Shown: positions 45,329 through 56,701 of the stretch, one piece after another
Layout: every line of letters starts with the position of its first letter
Position numbering within the stretch: position 1 is the first letter of the stretch
Assembly: GCA_015179125.1 (NCBI GenBank)
Contig: WHVA01000353.1
Span: 59,230 to 123,229, forward strand
Origin: Gautieria morchelliformis
Lineage: Eukaryota > Basidiomycota > Agaricomycetes > Gomphales > Gomphaceae
Reading direction: 5' to 3'
Length of the DNA stretch: 64,000 nucleotides
Program-made: the position numbers and the translations under genes
The notes under the pieces: generated by a model
Databases searched by the model: none
The model's input: only the letters and a program-made list of their open reading frames with translations
Told to the model about the DNA's origin: nothing

Positions 45329-46921
45329 CCGGGTCGGGCTCAGGATCAGGAGCATTTTGTGCTCTTGAGTCGGGGAGCGTCTTGTGCCTGGTGTCCCCCG
45401 TCAGTCCCGCGTTGCGGATCCGCAGCCTGCTGTTGTAGGCTGCATGCACTTGTCGTGTGTTGTGCACAGCTCATGTGAGCTGTTCGTCGGGTTGCTGAGT
45501 GGCGTGGCTTTGGGCCACTGCTTCCTCAGCATTCTTCGCTAGCAGCTCGAGGGCCCACGTATGGCGGCACGCAGTTGCAGCCTCTTTTCACTGCCAGTGT
45601 GCAACTTCGAGCTCTAAGCTCTCAGTCGTGGTCTCAGAGTCAGGCTCTGAGGCGACTTGTTCTCTGACGATCTGTTGCATCATCTTGTGGCTGTCCGTTG
45701 GGGCAGCCGGTGTCTCTTGGGGTTCATTTCTGAACCGCATGTCCTGTTCGACCGGGATGGCTGGCAGCGGCATTCGCTGCCTGTCCAGTTCCTTTCGTCA
45801 CAGGTCTTCCACGTCGTGACCATGTTCACTAGCTGTGGACTGTCGCAAGCTTTGACGTGGCACATCGCGTCCCCTGCGTGAGCAGAGGTCGGCACTCTGG
45901 ATGTTCTCCAGCATGGCTGCGTCTTGCAGCCTGATCTCCTCAGCTTGGTGGAGTTCCTTGCCAATATCCATGATGGCAGCAGCAACGTTGTCAAGCTGCG
46001 ATGCTAGCTGATAGTGCTTGTGGCGCGTGAGGGCGCTCTGGTGCAGCGCATCCTGCACCTGCTTGTTCAGTGCCTCTGCCGTCTCGTTGTCGATGGGGTG
46101 AGTTCTTGAGCTCTTGCGACTTGAGCTTGAGTATTCCGAGCCCTGACCGTCATCAGGGGCTCGCCTTTTTTGCTTTTGTCCTCCTTCGGGGACAATCGTC
46201 GTCGCTCTGCTTCACGAGCGGCGGTTCGAGTCATGGCTTTGTGCCTGTCTCGATGTTGATGCTCTGCCATCTGACGATGGCGAGACCTCTCTGCCTTTCC
46301 CTTTGTCTCTGGGAAGAGGTGATTGGGGGGTGGCACCAGCTTGTCACCCGGCGACGTCTTGTCCTCGACCACGCTTGGCAAGACATGGTCGGGATTTTCC
46401 TCGTCCTCTATTGGGGGGACGAGGGTGGTGAGATCTACGATCTCTCCGTCTTTGGGTGTCCTGGACTCTTGGTCCAGGGTGGCGTCAGCCATTGTGTCAA
46501 TGGGCTGCGCCTGTGGCGTGGACCACGAGCTCAACGCTTGTGTCCGTCTTCGACTGTGTGGAATCATCATGCTCGCAGCCGACAGTAGAGGGTCTACTGG
46601 AGGGTATCAACAATGTTTAGTCGTCGACGCAGCGATCTTTTTCAAGATTGCTTCGAATACACAATCGGTTGGTCACATGGCGATCAACTGCAGGATAGTT
46701 CAAAAAGGTATAAAGATGATGATCTTTGCCTTGTGTCACAAGGGCACAACAGAACTTGACCAAGGAGTGGTATTCTGAATGCTACGTAGTGACAGTGTAA
46801 GGGTAAGATGCAATGGAAACTGCTAACCGGTTCCCACGCATAAACTATACAGTGGGTCCCTAAGGGGCCCACTGGGATTATGTAATAACTAGTGTACAGG
46901 TAGATACATAGGTTATTTCCA
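45329..46921 (-). mobile_element. LTR retrotransposon X, right (minus-strand) fragment
   Basis: Minus-strand copy of X: LTR 46921-46734, leader, a Gag N-terminal ORF from 46570 to 46067 (highly charged, KEDKSKKGEP), a following ORF from 46058 (QLASQLDNVAAAIMDIGKEL) and a part beginning MPLPAIPVEQDMRF at 45773 that matches the left copy, ending at about 45329 where the LTR of Y starts. The frame changes several times, so it is a decayed copy. It preserves the order that is disturbed by inversion and deletion in the left copy. Confidence 0.75.
46734..46921 (-). repeat. LTR of element X, right inverted copy
   Basis: Reverse complement of 37395-37582 with a handful of differences; both are 188 bp. 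Confidence 0.8.
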
Positions 46922-47050
46922 TCCAGGCAGTGACCTGATGAAATCCACGCCAATCTGCTGCCATCTACAGAATGGCATGGGGAGTGGCTTGAGCTTTCCC
47001 AGAGGCTTCTTGTTGCACAATTTCCTGTTGGAATAGTCTAACAAGCTGAT
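46922..47050 (-). pseudogene. Short Gypsy integrase fragment
   Basis: The minus strand reads CNKKPLGKLKPLPMPF followed by WQQIGVDFIRSLPGW, the start of a Gypsy integrase core (the VDFI Asp is the first catalytic residue). It is cut by the LTR of X at SLPGW, so X or a rearrangement carrying it landed inside an older Gypsy pol. Confidence 0.8.
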
Positions 47051-47987
47051 TACGCGTTCGTTCCGCTTATGTAATCAAAGGCTTGCGTGTACCATTGTCA
47101 AGCCCTTTGTTCCCCTTTTCTCGTTGTTTCCACTTTCCTATTGTTCCCAGAACATATATATATATAGCCTTACATTCCATGTATGTAACCATCCGTTTGC
47201 CCCAACGAGCTCACAGGACAAGCATTCAAATACACACACTCTCGCGTTCTCATTCATGTGTCTCTCTTATTCTAACATTTCCCTGTTGCGCATATGTGGC
47301 AGGCTGTGCAGTAGTAGTCTGTGACATCCTGGTGCATGCCCAGCAACCATGTGCTGCTCCTGAGAGTAATGGAATGTCTTATGCCCTCCTAGACACTGCA
47401 GGAAGACTGGGGACTTAACTTAAGACATTATGCACCGATAAATCAGTGCAGAAGGTACTAATTTTAAGTGCTTGTGTACCTGAATTTAAGTGCACCGGTT
47501 GATTGGCGCAACCCCGAAATGTAGTAGAGAGAATGGTTCTTTCAGAAACAATTCACACTGATTTTCAGTCTTATTTGTACTTAAAACTGCAGTTGTAAAA
47601 CACAGAAAAGCAGTGCATTATAGTACTGAAATGCAGTTCTGCAATACATGTAAAAATAATGGGATCGGAAAATGGTGCAGGCAGACGAGGCGCAATATGA
47701 TGCAGGCAGACGTGAAAACGACGAGTGGGAGAGGATCAAGCACTGTGAATACATGAATAACAGCGGGGACCATTGCAGCGATTGGAGAATAAAAAGAATA
47801 CTTATGCAGCAATAATTGGAATAACACGGCTGTGTATCAGGGGTGATCACCGCAAGCCCTAGCAGATGGGACCGGCTGCGAAGTGGAATATGGGAGATCG
47901 AGACAGAGAAGGCAGAGATACTTAAGACACACCTGACATTTTGTTTTTCTCACCCCAGAACTTCCAGCGGCAGTAGAGGATGATATT

Positions 47988-49020
47988 TTATTCGGGGCAC
48001 CCTGACCGAGTCCACATGAGCATGGGTATACAACTGTATGATGAAAATACCTTGGCAGCCTTTGTTATCTTAGTGGTCTGCAGTCGAGTCAGGAGGGGCC
48101 ATGCGACAAATGGCCGTGATCTAACCTTTTCCTTGCCCTTGGCCAGCTGGAGGGACTTGGTTAGATACATCGATTCATTAGACAAGAATGTACATGCACC
48201 ACTGGGATTGACTCGAGCATTTTGTAGCGTTTAGACTAGCCTCTGAGTCAGTAAAAAGAATAATAACTCAAATTAGACATACCGGTCCAGGACCATCATC
48301 GTCCTCGACTGGCTTCTTCCTCTTGATGCTGGAGACCCCCTTCTTCGAGGCCATGCTGGTGGCCATGGCTATGGATTTCTTCTTCTTGCTCTTGGCAGTT
48401 TGGCTGGCGGTGCCGATATCCAGAGTCTCAAGGTCATGCGTGACATCTGGCTCACGAGTCTCGACAGCAGCGAAGTTGGGACGGGGCCGCACTTTGCATT
48501 TTCTAGAAAATGTGTTCTACAATCATATTAGGAGATATATATAATAATAATAAATAAATAAAAATACAGACTTTGGCGATGGGGACATTGCTGACGACAG
48601 GGGGGGCCGCCTGGTGATTTTCCCGGACTCGGTTAGCCTTTGAAGACTTGACCTAGTGAATGAGTAAGTAACAATGACAATAAAATAAAAACAACGGACT
48701 TTGGCAATGGGGGCATTGCTGACAATAGAGGGGGCCGCATGGCGATTGTCCGGGGCTCGGTTAGCCTTTGAAGACTTGACCTAGTGAATGAGTAAGTAAC
48801 AATGAAAATAAAATATTGAAATACTCAGCAAGCTTGGCAGCCAGCTAGACAGCTGTAGCCTCAGAAGCTGCTGTGGATTTCTTCTTCTTGGACTTGGATT
48901 TAGTGGCGAAACTCCGTGGGGCAGCTGGGAGAGGAGCCTTTGTGAGGTCATTACTGCTGGCAGCAGGCATGGTGGCCACTTGTGCAGCCTGGCGCAAGGC
49001 CGATTTTCGAGCTTGTTCCA
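47988..49020 (-). pseudogene. Accessory gene 1 of the CACTA element, Lys/Ser-rich, duplicated exon
   Basis: Start MEQARKSALRQAAQVATMP at 49020, then KSKSKKKKSTAASEA; a TAG at 48847-48845 interrupts the first exon (one step from CAG). Two near-identical exons encoding VKSSKANR...AAPxxVSNxPIAK (48818-48693 and 48692-48570 including introns) follow, then an exon with DLETLDIGTASQTAKSKKKK and VEDDDGPGP (48510-48285), and a last part ending RSGCPE at 47988. Short introns with CACTAG or TTGTAG acceptors separate them. Low complexity, basic, probably nuclear. Not recognised; a DNA-binding TnpA-like role would be speculation based only on location. Confidence 0.4.
48570..48818 (-). repeat. Tandem duplication of an exon plus intron, about 125 bp
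   Basis: The two copies share GTTAGCCTTTGAAGACTTGA and CTAGTGAATGAGTAAGTAAC on the plus strand and differ by a few substitutions. Similar in style to the three-copy module at 13377-13645 in the split gene. Confidence 0.85.
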
Positions 49021-49573
49021 TAGTGTTCTTAAGGTATTGTTGAATATGACAGAGTGTTAAGTCTCGAAATGAATAGAGATGTGACCTTTTAACTCGAGGT
49101 CAAGTTTGGAGTAAGGTGTAAGAAAGTAATTGACTCGATGGACTTAGAAGCTCGAAGTCGAAGGGCTCAAAAAGTTCGTGTGTATTTTACTCGTACATAG
49201 TGAGCTATTTATGCGTACTTGGATAGGGGTCTCAATGTGGAAAGTGGAACGATGGGGGTAGTAGTAGTGTGTACAGTCGGTGCGTATATACTGGCAACAT
49301 AGTTCATCCGTGCCACCGCTCGCCTGCTCGGTGTCGCCTGCGCATAAGGCTGAACAGTGGTGGCTCACCTGTTGGCTCGAGGGATAAGGCAAAGAGGTGG
49401 CGAGATGGAATCGGAATGAAGGAATCGGCGTGTAGGTGCTGGAGTGAATGTGTCGCGAGATGGGATCGGTATGTGGCTCGACTCGGTGTACTCGGGGTAC
49501 CTGTCTGCTTGTGCGCATGTGATTTGCGCACCTCGGCTCAACTCGTCGTGTGTGATTGTGGGCTCGGGCGTGG

Positions 49574-49721
49574 TCTTGACTCGTGGGGAAGGGCTCGTTG
49601 GCTCGGGTACTTGGTTGTGTGATGTGTGCATGTTATGGTGTTCGCGGTCTCGACTCGTGGGGAAGGGCTCGTTGGCTCGGGTACTCGGTTGTGTGATGTG
49701 TGCGTGTTATGGTGTTCGCGA
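49574..49721. repeat. Direct tandem duplication, 74-bp period
   Basis: TCTTGACTCGTGGGGAAGGG at 49574 and TCTCGACTCGTGGGGAAGGG at 49648; the units differ at only a few C/T positions. Lies in a GCTCG-rich region between the accessory ORFs. Confidence 0.9.
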
Positions 49722-49809
49722 CGGACTAGAATACAGGGGGGAGTCGGATAGTCGTTAAGTTGTTGAAATGGACATCGTAAGTTGTAATGTATATTTGTGA
49801 GCTCATGAA

Positions 49810-50097
49810 ATGGATCGAGTGAGATTTAAGTCCGTAGCTGTTATGTCCTCACGACAGAATAAGCACGTGAACTGGCCAGCTGCCAGCAAAGTTTCTAAGC
49901 AAGGGAAAATCCTTGCATACCTTGATACAGTCACAATAGAAGTATGCAATATACAAAAAATTGATCACATACTTTCAGTTCCACCAAGACAATTTTGGCC
50001 TTTACTTGCTTGCGCATTGGGAGAGAGAGATCGAGGTTTTTGCCACAATGAGAATGCACTGAACGCTGGGATACAAGACATGTTAGTCCAAAGGTAA
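49810..50097 (+). CDS. Unrecognised ORF in the CACTA element
   Basis: 95 codons from ATG (MDRVRFKSVAVMSSRQNK) with a possible donor GTAAGTATAG overlapping its stop, so it may be the first exon of a longer gene. FWPLLACALGERDRGFC suggests a folded segment, but I recognise no family. Its only context is the transposon. Confidence 0.3.
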   Translation: MDRVRFKSVAVMSSRQNKHVNWPAASKVSKQGKILAYLDTVTIEVCNIQKIDHILSVPPRQFWPLLACALGERDRGFCHNENALNAGIQDMLVQR

Positions 50098-50290
50098 GTA
50101 TAGTAGTGAGATAAAATATTACCAATATATTTTTATATGTGTCGGCGTCATCCTGGTGATTGGATCCCAGGCTGATCATCTCCCTAATGCTATAATCACA
50201 CCCTCCTGTACCATCGGGCTTAGGGACTGGAAGGATGGGTTCAATACTGTGACTTAGCTCAGCCCAAGTAAATTCACAATAAAGCTCCTG

Positions 50291-50889
50291 TCATTTCTTT
50301 TTCCTAGCTGGCGTGTCGTTATCGTCGCTGCTGACATCAGTAGCATCGACGTCGCCACTGTCCATGGTCTTAGCATGACCAGGTGTGATGCTGATGTCTT
50401 CTTCCTCATCCTGGGAATCAGGAATGGAGGCGATGGGATGATGTGAGGATTTGTTTTCATATTCATCACCTGAGAGGCCATCGCTATCATCGTCTTCCTC
50501 CGATTCTGAGTCCGTGGCTTCAGGGTTACCCTGGGTTGCCTCATTGGGTGTGTGCGCAGAGGAGATGGACGAAGAGTAGTGAGATGGTGGTGGAGTGAGT
50601 TCGTCCTCAGAAGAACTTTCATCCTCCTCAGGTTCCTGGTACGTACTCATCGTGCCAGAAGAATGTGAGACATCCGTTCCAGAAGGAGCAGCCGATGCTT
50701 AGTCCCAGTTGAGTATAAGTATGTGTGATAAAGAGCAATGAAAGAGCAACTTACATTGAGGGATAGACTTCAATAAACTACTGGGATCGAGACCCTGCGC
50801 AATCATAGATTTGAATAGCTCTAGCATACATGTAAAAGGGGGTTTGAGTGGAAATCACAAGGACATCAAAATAGTGACTTACTCTGCAT
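50291..50889 (-). CDS. Accessory gene 2 of the CACTA element: acidic disordered protein
   Basis: Three exons can be read on the minus strand: 50889-50883, 50820-50755, 50697-50291, giving 159 residues in consistent phase (MQKLFKSMIAQGLDPSSLLK...). The C-terminal two thirds are Glu/Asp/Ser-rich with runs such as EEDESSSEDE and SESEEDDDSD and end PARKKK. No domain is recognised. The 7-nt first exon is a weak point; the true start may lie further upstream. It is divergent from the Tnp2 gene with less than 200 bp between starts, so they may share a promoter region. Confidence 0.4.
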
Positions 50890-51061
50890 TTTCTTAGTTG
50901 CTTACTCCATCATCTAATATATGACACGTTGCCAGAGATAGAGGGTAAGTATCGAAGGCGATGATGGTGGTTTGTGGTGGTGGTGGTGGTGGGAGGAAGA
51001 AAGGAGTTCCAATTCGTCAAGTCTCGGACATTGAAACGACTTTACAAGTTCTGCTGTTATC

Positions 51062-54000
51062 ATGCCCCCAAAACAACCTTGTCTATGTATCCCCTCTTGC
51101 ACGAAACCACTTGCTGCACAGCAATGTCGACAACATCGAGAGCTGCTAAAAAAAGCATGAGTGCTCTCATCATCAGATTCGGACAGTGCGCCCGACACCA
51201 GGCACGATAAGCTGGACCCTGATCAAGATCTTGATCAGTTTGCCGACAACAATGGTGGCAATGATGTCGTCATGGAAGATACACTGGAGGATTATCTATC
51301 TGATGCACCATCGATTTCCTTAAGTATAGTGGACGAAGATGAAATCTTTTCCAATCTCAACGAGAATGAAGGACTTGAGGAAGAAGCCGAAGTTGAGGAG
51401 GTTGAGGATGAGGAAGGCAATGAGATCACCGATGAAGACCTCTTTCGTGTGCTCCAAGAACGCTATGGAGAAGAGTGGAAGGCACAATTGTATGCCATAC
51501 GTCTGCATTTTGATTTATATAACAAATTATGTACCTAACAATCTTTCTTCAACCACAGGTGGAGATCTGTTAACTGATGATGACCTAGATAACATCTGCG
51601 CGTTTTCCCTGCGCATGTCAGGCTCAGGGCTCCCTCGGTCTACATATAACAACATGCGCAGGTTCTTTCGACGCAAACTCAACCTCGACACTGAATATCT
51701 AATGTACCGGCGAATTGAGTTTCTTTCAGGCATCAAGCCTGAATTCTACGACATGTGTGATAATTCCTGCCTTCTATATGTGGATTCCTTCCGAGCTGAC
51801 ACATATTGCTCAATCTGTGGTAACCCTCGCTACCATGCCAATGACAAACCGATTGCACGGCTCCCTTATCTGCCGATCATCCCTCGCCTGCAGGGGTGGT
51901 ATGAAGGCTGCTCGATGATCGAATGGCTCAAATATAGAAGTCAATACACTCACACGCCAGGGGAATACAGCGATGTCTTTGATGGATCCCATTACCACAG
52001 TCTCACTGCAGGCATATAAAGGTTTTCTTGTCTGAAAAACTGTTGAAAAAACTGTAAAAATTTTCCAAATATTTTTAGTATTTTTTATGTAAAAAAAAAC
52101 TATAATAAAATTTTCTTTTTTATTAGAAGTTGTTGAGCAAGAAAATTGTAAAAAAATTCAAAGTTTTTTTCAGGGTTTTCTATGGGTTTCTTTGTGTTTT
52201 CACAAAGAAACTTATAAAAAGACATAAAAAACCCTGCAAAAAACTTTAAACTTTTTTACAATTTTCTTGCTCAACAAATTCTTACAAAAACACAAAATTT
52301 TATTGAAGTTTTTTTTACATTAAAAACACTAAAAAAACTTGGAATATCTTTACAGTTTTTTGAACAGTTTTTCAGACGAGAAAATCTTTATATGCCTCCA
52401 GTGTCTCCTGGATCGGCATGTTGAAGTTCAAGGTGAAACACTCGGCCACAAGTATTTTTCCGATCCTCGTGATATTGCGCTCGGGGGGTCGACCGACGGG
52501 TTTCAGGTAAATTGTCAATACAGGATGATTTACACTAACATATTCATAGGTGTTTGCTATTAGACCAGCACTAGGGAAAAAGAAAAGCAACTCAGCCTGG
52601 CCTGTACTATTAACAAATTACAATATCACTTCTGAGGTTCGCACCCGACTCGACAATCTGCTCCCTGTCATGGTTATCCCTGGTCCCAATGGCCCCAAGT
52701 GCCTGGACTCCTTAGTGCCCCTAATTGAAGAACTTGATCGACTCGCTTGCGGAATATGCACATACAATGCTGCAACTGATGAGCACTTTGACTTGCATGC
52801 ATATCTCATTTTATTTTCAGGCGATCTCCCAGCTATGTCCAAGCTGCTTGAGAGGGCATATGGCTTATTGCCTGTGTCGTTTCTGTCTGATCCGAGGCGA
52901 ACGTGTTAAGATCAAATGGCCAGGGAAGAAAGCAAGCTCCACCTACTATCCCACATTACAGGTGCCACGACCACCAGGACAGCGCAGGGACGATGGGTGG
53001 GATCCAAACAACCTGCCTTTCCACACACACAATGTCCATATCACACATCTCACCGAACTCTTGTCTGCTGAACCAACTCATCATGACAAGCTAGGAATGC
53101 ACTATGGAGTCAACTGATTATCACGGCTTTTGCACCTCAAGTCACTCAGTCTGCTGGATTCTTTTCCACACGACATCATGCATCTTTTTTTCAAAAATAT
53201 CTGTCCATTACTAAAAGAGCACTGGACAGGATCAGGCCGCTTCAAGAACATTGAACCTGCTGACCCAGGATACCGCCTAGCACCGCATATATGGGAACAA
53301 ATAGGCCTTGAAACCGCCAAGGCTTACAAGATGATGCCCTCCGATTTCGTTGGCACCATGCCCAATATCACCAACTCCAAATATAAAGCAGAATTCTGGT
53401 CATTCTGGGTCCAACATTTAGGACCATTTCTTTTATGCGGTCGCTTCCCGAATGACAAATACTATCGCCATTTCTGTGATCTTGTTGACATCATCAAGAC
53501 ATGTCTTCAGTTCACCATAACCGAGGAAGCACTACAAGAACTACATAAATCTACCGTAAAGTGGGTCCAACAATATGAAAGGTGCGTTCTTTATGAATTT
53601 TTGTACTCAGTTCATGTTCTGAAGCAACTGCAGCTGGCAGGTAGTATTACCATTATGAGCAAAGGCATCTCCCGCTTGCATGTTTAATATTCACGCACTC
53701 CTTCATATTTCCGACTACATACGTCTTTGCGGCCCTGCCTGGACGACTTGGGCATTCCCAATGGAACGATATTGCGGCAAACTGGGATCGCACGTGACCT
53801 CACAGCTTCACCCTTATGCCACACTGTCAGTGTATGTCACACATGCAGCGCAGCTCTCCCAGCTCAAGGTCCTATATACGCAAGTTGATGAGATGCTGAC
53901 ACCGGAGGCCATAGAAGGAGCTGTGAGCGCGATGGAGCATGTCTACCTGGAATGTGCGTACTTTGATCTGACACCCCCTTTGCATGCCGCTAACACATTG

Positions 54001-54680
54001 AGGCCTCTTAGTTCCTAATACAGTCCTGCGTTCACCTCGTAACCTTGGTTTTCAGCCAGATCCGGACCTTCACCAAAGAATCACTTTATACTTTGTGCAG
54101 CTGTTCAACTGCCCCCCTAATGTCATTGTCACCAAACTACCTTCAATTATGACAAGATGGGGAAAAGTTCATATTACTAATGGTGGCAACAAGATTCGAG
54201 CCAGCTGTGCCATAAGCGAAGCTCAGGCTCGTATCTGCCGTGATTCATCATTTGTCCGTGTGAGTAACGCATAATTTCTAAATCATGGAGAAAATCTTAT
54301 GGCTCATCATATTTTTACAGTATACATTGATGGTGGCTAACAATCGCCATGGCCAAAATTTGCCAGCACATGTTTGGCAAATATTTTATGGACAGCTACA
54401 TTGCATCATCGATGTCATCATGCTGCAGTCACGTACACTCGACCTCGAGGAGCCCTGTCAATAGCTTTTAGCAGTCATCCAGCCATGTTCAACAGGTGGA
54501 AAAGATGCGACTCACGAGCTGACCACGTATTCGGAGACCACCGTCCCTGTTGTCGTGGATTTGCATATGGTCAAATGCGTAGTTGGACTAGTCAAGCACG
54601 GGAATGAGTGGGGAATTGTTGACCACAGTGGGGACTTTGCCAGGACTGTTTTCATGGAACCAGAAGTCAAGTTTGAATAG
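51062..54680 (+). pseudogene. Tnp2-type CACTA transposase, decayed and interrupted by a MITE
   Basis: Begins MPPKQPCLCIPSC; an acidic region follows, then the Tnp2 core: YVDSFRADTYCSICGNPRYH, LPIIPRLQGWYEG, LKYRSQYTHTPGEYSDVFDG, HKYFSDPRDIALGGSTDGFQ, KKKSNSAWPVLLTNYN, LDNLLPVMVIPGPN, HFDLHAYLILFSGDLPAMSK and IHALLHISDYIRLCGPAW. The C-terminus ends VFMEPEVKFE. Breaks: TGA at 51158-51160 and 53115-53117, TAG at 54462-54464, frameshifts near 52845 and 53690, and the 400-bp MITE at 52004. Introns of GT-AG type are visible (for example after 51517, 52506 and 54258). Transposases of this family cut at CACTA/G termini and leave 3-bp duplications. This copy is inactive. Confidence 0.88.
52004..52403. 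mobile_element. 400-bp CACTA-type MITE inside the transposase gene
   Basis: A nearly perfect palindrome with arms of about 190 bp, extremely AT-rich, starting CACTGCAGGCATATAAAG and ending in CTTTATATGCCTCCAGTG. It is flanked by TCT on both sides (52001-52003 and 52404-52406). Removing it with one TCT rejoins the Tnp2 frame exactly (HYHSL to LDRHVEVQ). The first nine bases equal those of the left end of the surrounding CACTA element. No coding capacity, so it must be mobilised in trans. Confidence 0.95.
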
Positions 54681-54875
54681 GTGCGCTTTTTTTTTTCTTT
54701 TTTCTCTTTGCTTTCTCATCGTTTTATATTACTCCAGTAAGCTACATTGTCACTACACATCAATTGCACTATTGTAAACACTCCCCGAACTCTCTGAGAC
54801 TCCCAAGTCCCTGCGCTCTCGAGCTACAGATGCACAAACAATTTGCCATGCACGATGCAATGGTTCTTTTGTTGT

Positions 54876-55427
54876 TGTAAGAACCCGGCCTTTGGCCGGT
54901 TACTTAGCGGTATAACCTTTCTTCCGAGCCCGAGCCTTGTGATACTCGTGCCCAAGTACTGGTGATTCTAATCCTGTGCCCGAGCCCGAGCTAGAGCTAG
55001 AGCTCATATCTGACCCTGACCCCATGCCTGAATCCCCTTAGTTACTGATTCCGCTCCATCATGCATCATTCGTATATTACCTTGCCCTGACCTTGCCCTG
55101 ACCTTCCCCCGCATTTGCTCACCCCTGACTCGTACCCTCGCTCGTATATAAACCCCCTTGTATGCATTCCTACTCCTCAGTCTGAAAATCAACTATCGTA
55201 TACTTTGATCCCTAGTTAGTTTCTAAAGCCTCGCCTCTTAAGCCAAACCTCGCCTCTTATTCGTTTGCCTCCGAAGTTGGGACTCGTGCGTAGGTTCGGC
55301 ACTGCACATAAGCTGAAGCCTAGTCCCTCTCCGACTTCCCTAGCAGAACCTCGCCCCGTAACCTCGGACCATACCTCAGGTTTTGCCCCCGAGCTTGGCC
55401 AACCTTACGAAGGATCGTATCGTAACA
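54876..55427 (+). repeat. 5' LTR of Gypsy 1
   Basis: 552 bp, TG...CA, with TATATAAAC box near 55145. An open frame without ATG runs from its 3' part into gag. Confidence 0.93.
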
Positions 55428-55471
55428 GTATTTTCAGACTGCTTACACCCTACGTATCCCTTTTCTTCACT

Positions 55472-56701
55472 ATGTCCATGATAACTCGTTCCCGCACCCT
55501 TCAGGGTATCTCAGAACAACGACGTTTCTCGGAAGCCCCTGACGATTCACCACCGTCCCTGGGGATACCCCTCACAGACCCCGCCGAGCCTAGTAACAAA
55601 GGCAAAGGTAGGGCTGACCCCGGTGACCCTTCAGGTGATCCAGGTGATAGCTCTGGAGGTTCTGACAATGACCGGGACCTCCACAACCTGCCACCCGAGG
55701 ACCTCAGTGACCTCGAGGACAACGAGCTAATGCGTCGAGTATTCATCAAGCTTGCAAAACCTCGTGAATCCGAAGCGCGAGCCAAGGTCAAGGAACCAGA
55801 TAGTTATGACAGTACTGACCAGGCCAAGCTTCGCACCTTCTTCCTCCAATGCGTACTCAACTTCCGGGACCGCCCCTCAGCCTTCAAAACTGGGGCCTCG
55901 AAGGTACAGTATGCTATCTCTTACCTGTCTGGTTCAGCTCTACAGTACTTTGAACCGGCAATCCTCGGCGAAGTCCAACCCGAGCCAGATTGGCTCAAGG
56001 ACTGGGACAGCTGCAAGGCCGAGCTCGAGCTCAACTTCGGCCCATACGACAACGCTGCCCAAGCCGAGATCGACCTCGAGAAGATCGTTATGAAAGAGCA
56101 TCACAAGGCCACGCGATTCTTTATCAACTTCGCCCGAGCTTCGACTCAGACTCAGTGGAACGACACCGCCCTCCGACACTTCGCCTACAAAGGCTTGGCC
56201 AAACAAATCAAGGACAATTTGCTTCACTTCCCTTGATTCCGCAGCCTCGCCGAGCTTAGGAACTTCATGCTGGAATGCGACAGCCGTTACTGGGAGCGTA
56301 AGGAATATGACGCTATGATCAATGGTCGTAGCTCCCAGCCCGCGCGCACTGCTAATCAGTCCAGTAGCAATGCCACTAACAACAATCAGTCTGCCAGCAG
56401 TCCCAATAACAACAAGAACCGCAACAAGACCAACAACAACGGCAAGGGTTCCAACAACAACTCTTGGAACAACAAGAGCCAGCCCGACATATCGAGCAAG
56501 CTCAGGAAAGACGGTAAACCGCTTCCCGAGGAGCGCCAACGTCGGGTCGACCAGGGCCTTTGCCTGCTTTGCGGCGCCAAAGGCCACGTCGTCAAGGACT
56601 GCCCGAAGAACAAGTCTACCAACGGTAGCAGTTCTAAAGGTCGGGCAGCGAAGACCCCCAACGAGGGGACTTCGGCCTCCATTACGGAGGTGAAAAAATA
56701 G
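55472..56701 (+). pseudogene. Gag of Gypsy 1, one in-frame TGA
   Basis: ATG at 55472 (MSMITRSRTLQGISEQ). Ser/Asp/Pro-rich N-terminus, gag core (LRTFFLQCVLNFRDRPSAF, SYLSGSALQYFEPAIL, LNFGPYDNAAQAEIDLEKI), a TGA at 56234-56236 where the second copy has CGA, then an Asn-rich linker (NNNKNRNKTNNNGKGSNNN), a CCHC knuckle CLLCGAKGHVVKDC and the end TEVKK. The stop TAG is preceded by six A, and pol continues in the -1 frame. Confidence 0.92.

Noticed and set aside
55265..55471. N-terminal extension of Gag encoded inside the LTR
   Set aside because: The frame is open from the LTR into gag in both Gypsy 1 and the corresponding part of Gypsy 2, but the first codon is TTG, not ATG. The first ATG in good position is 55472.
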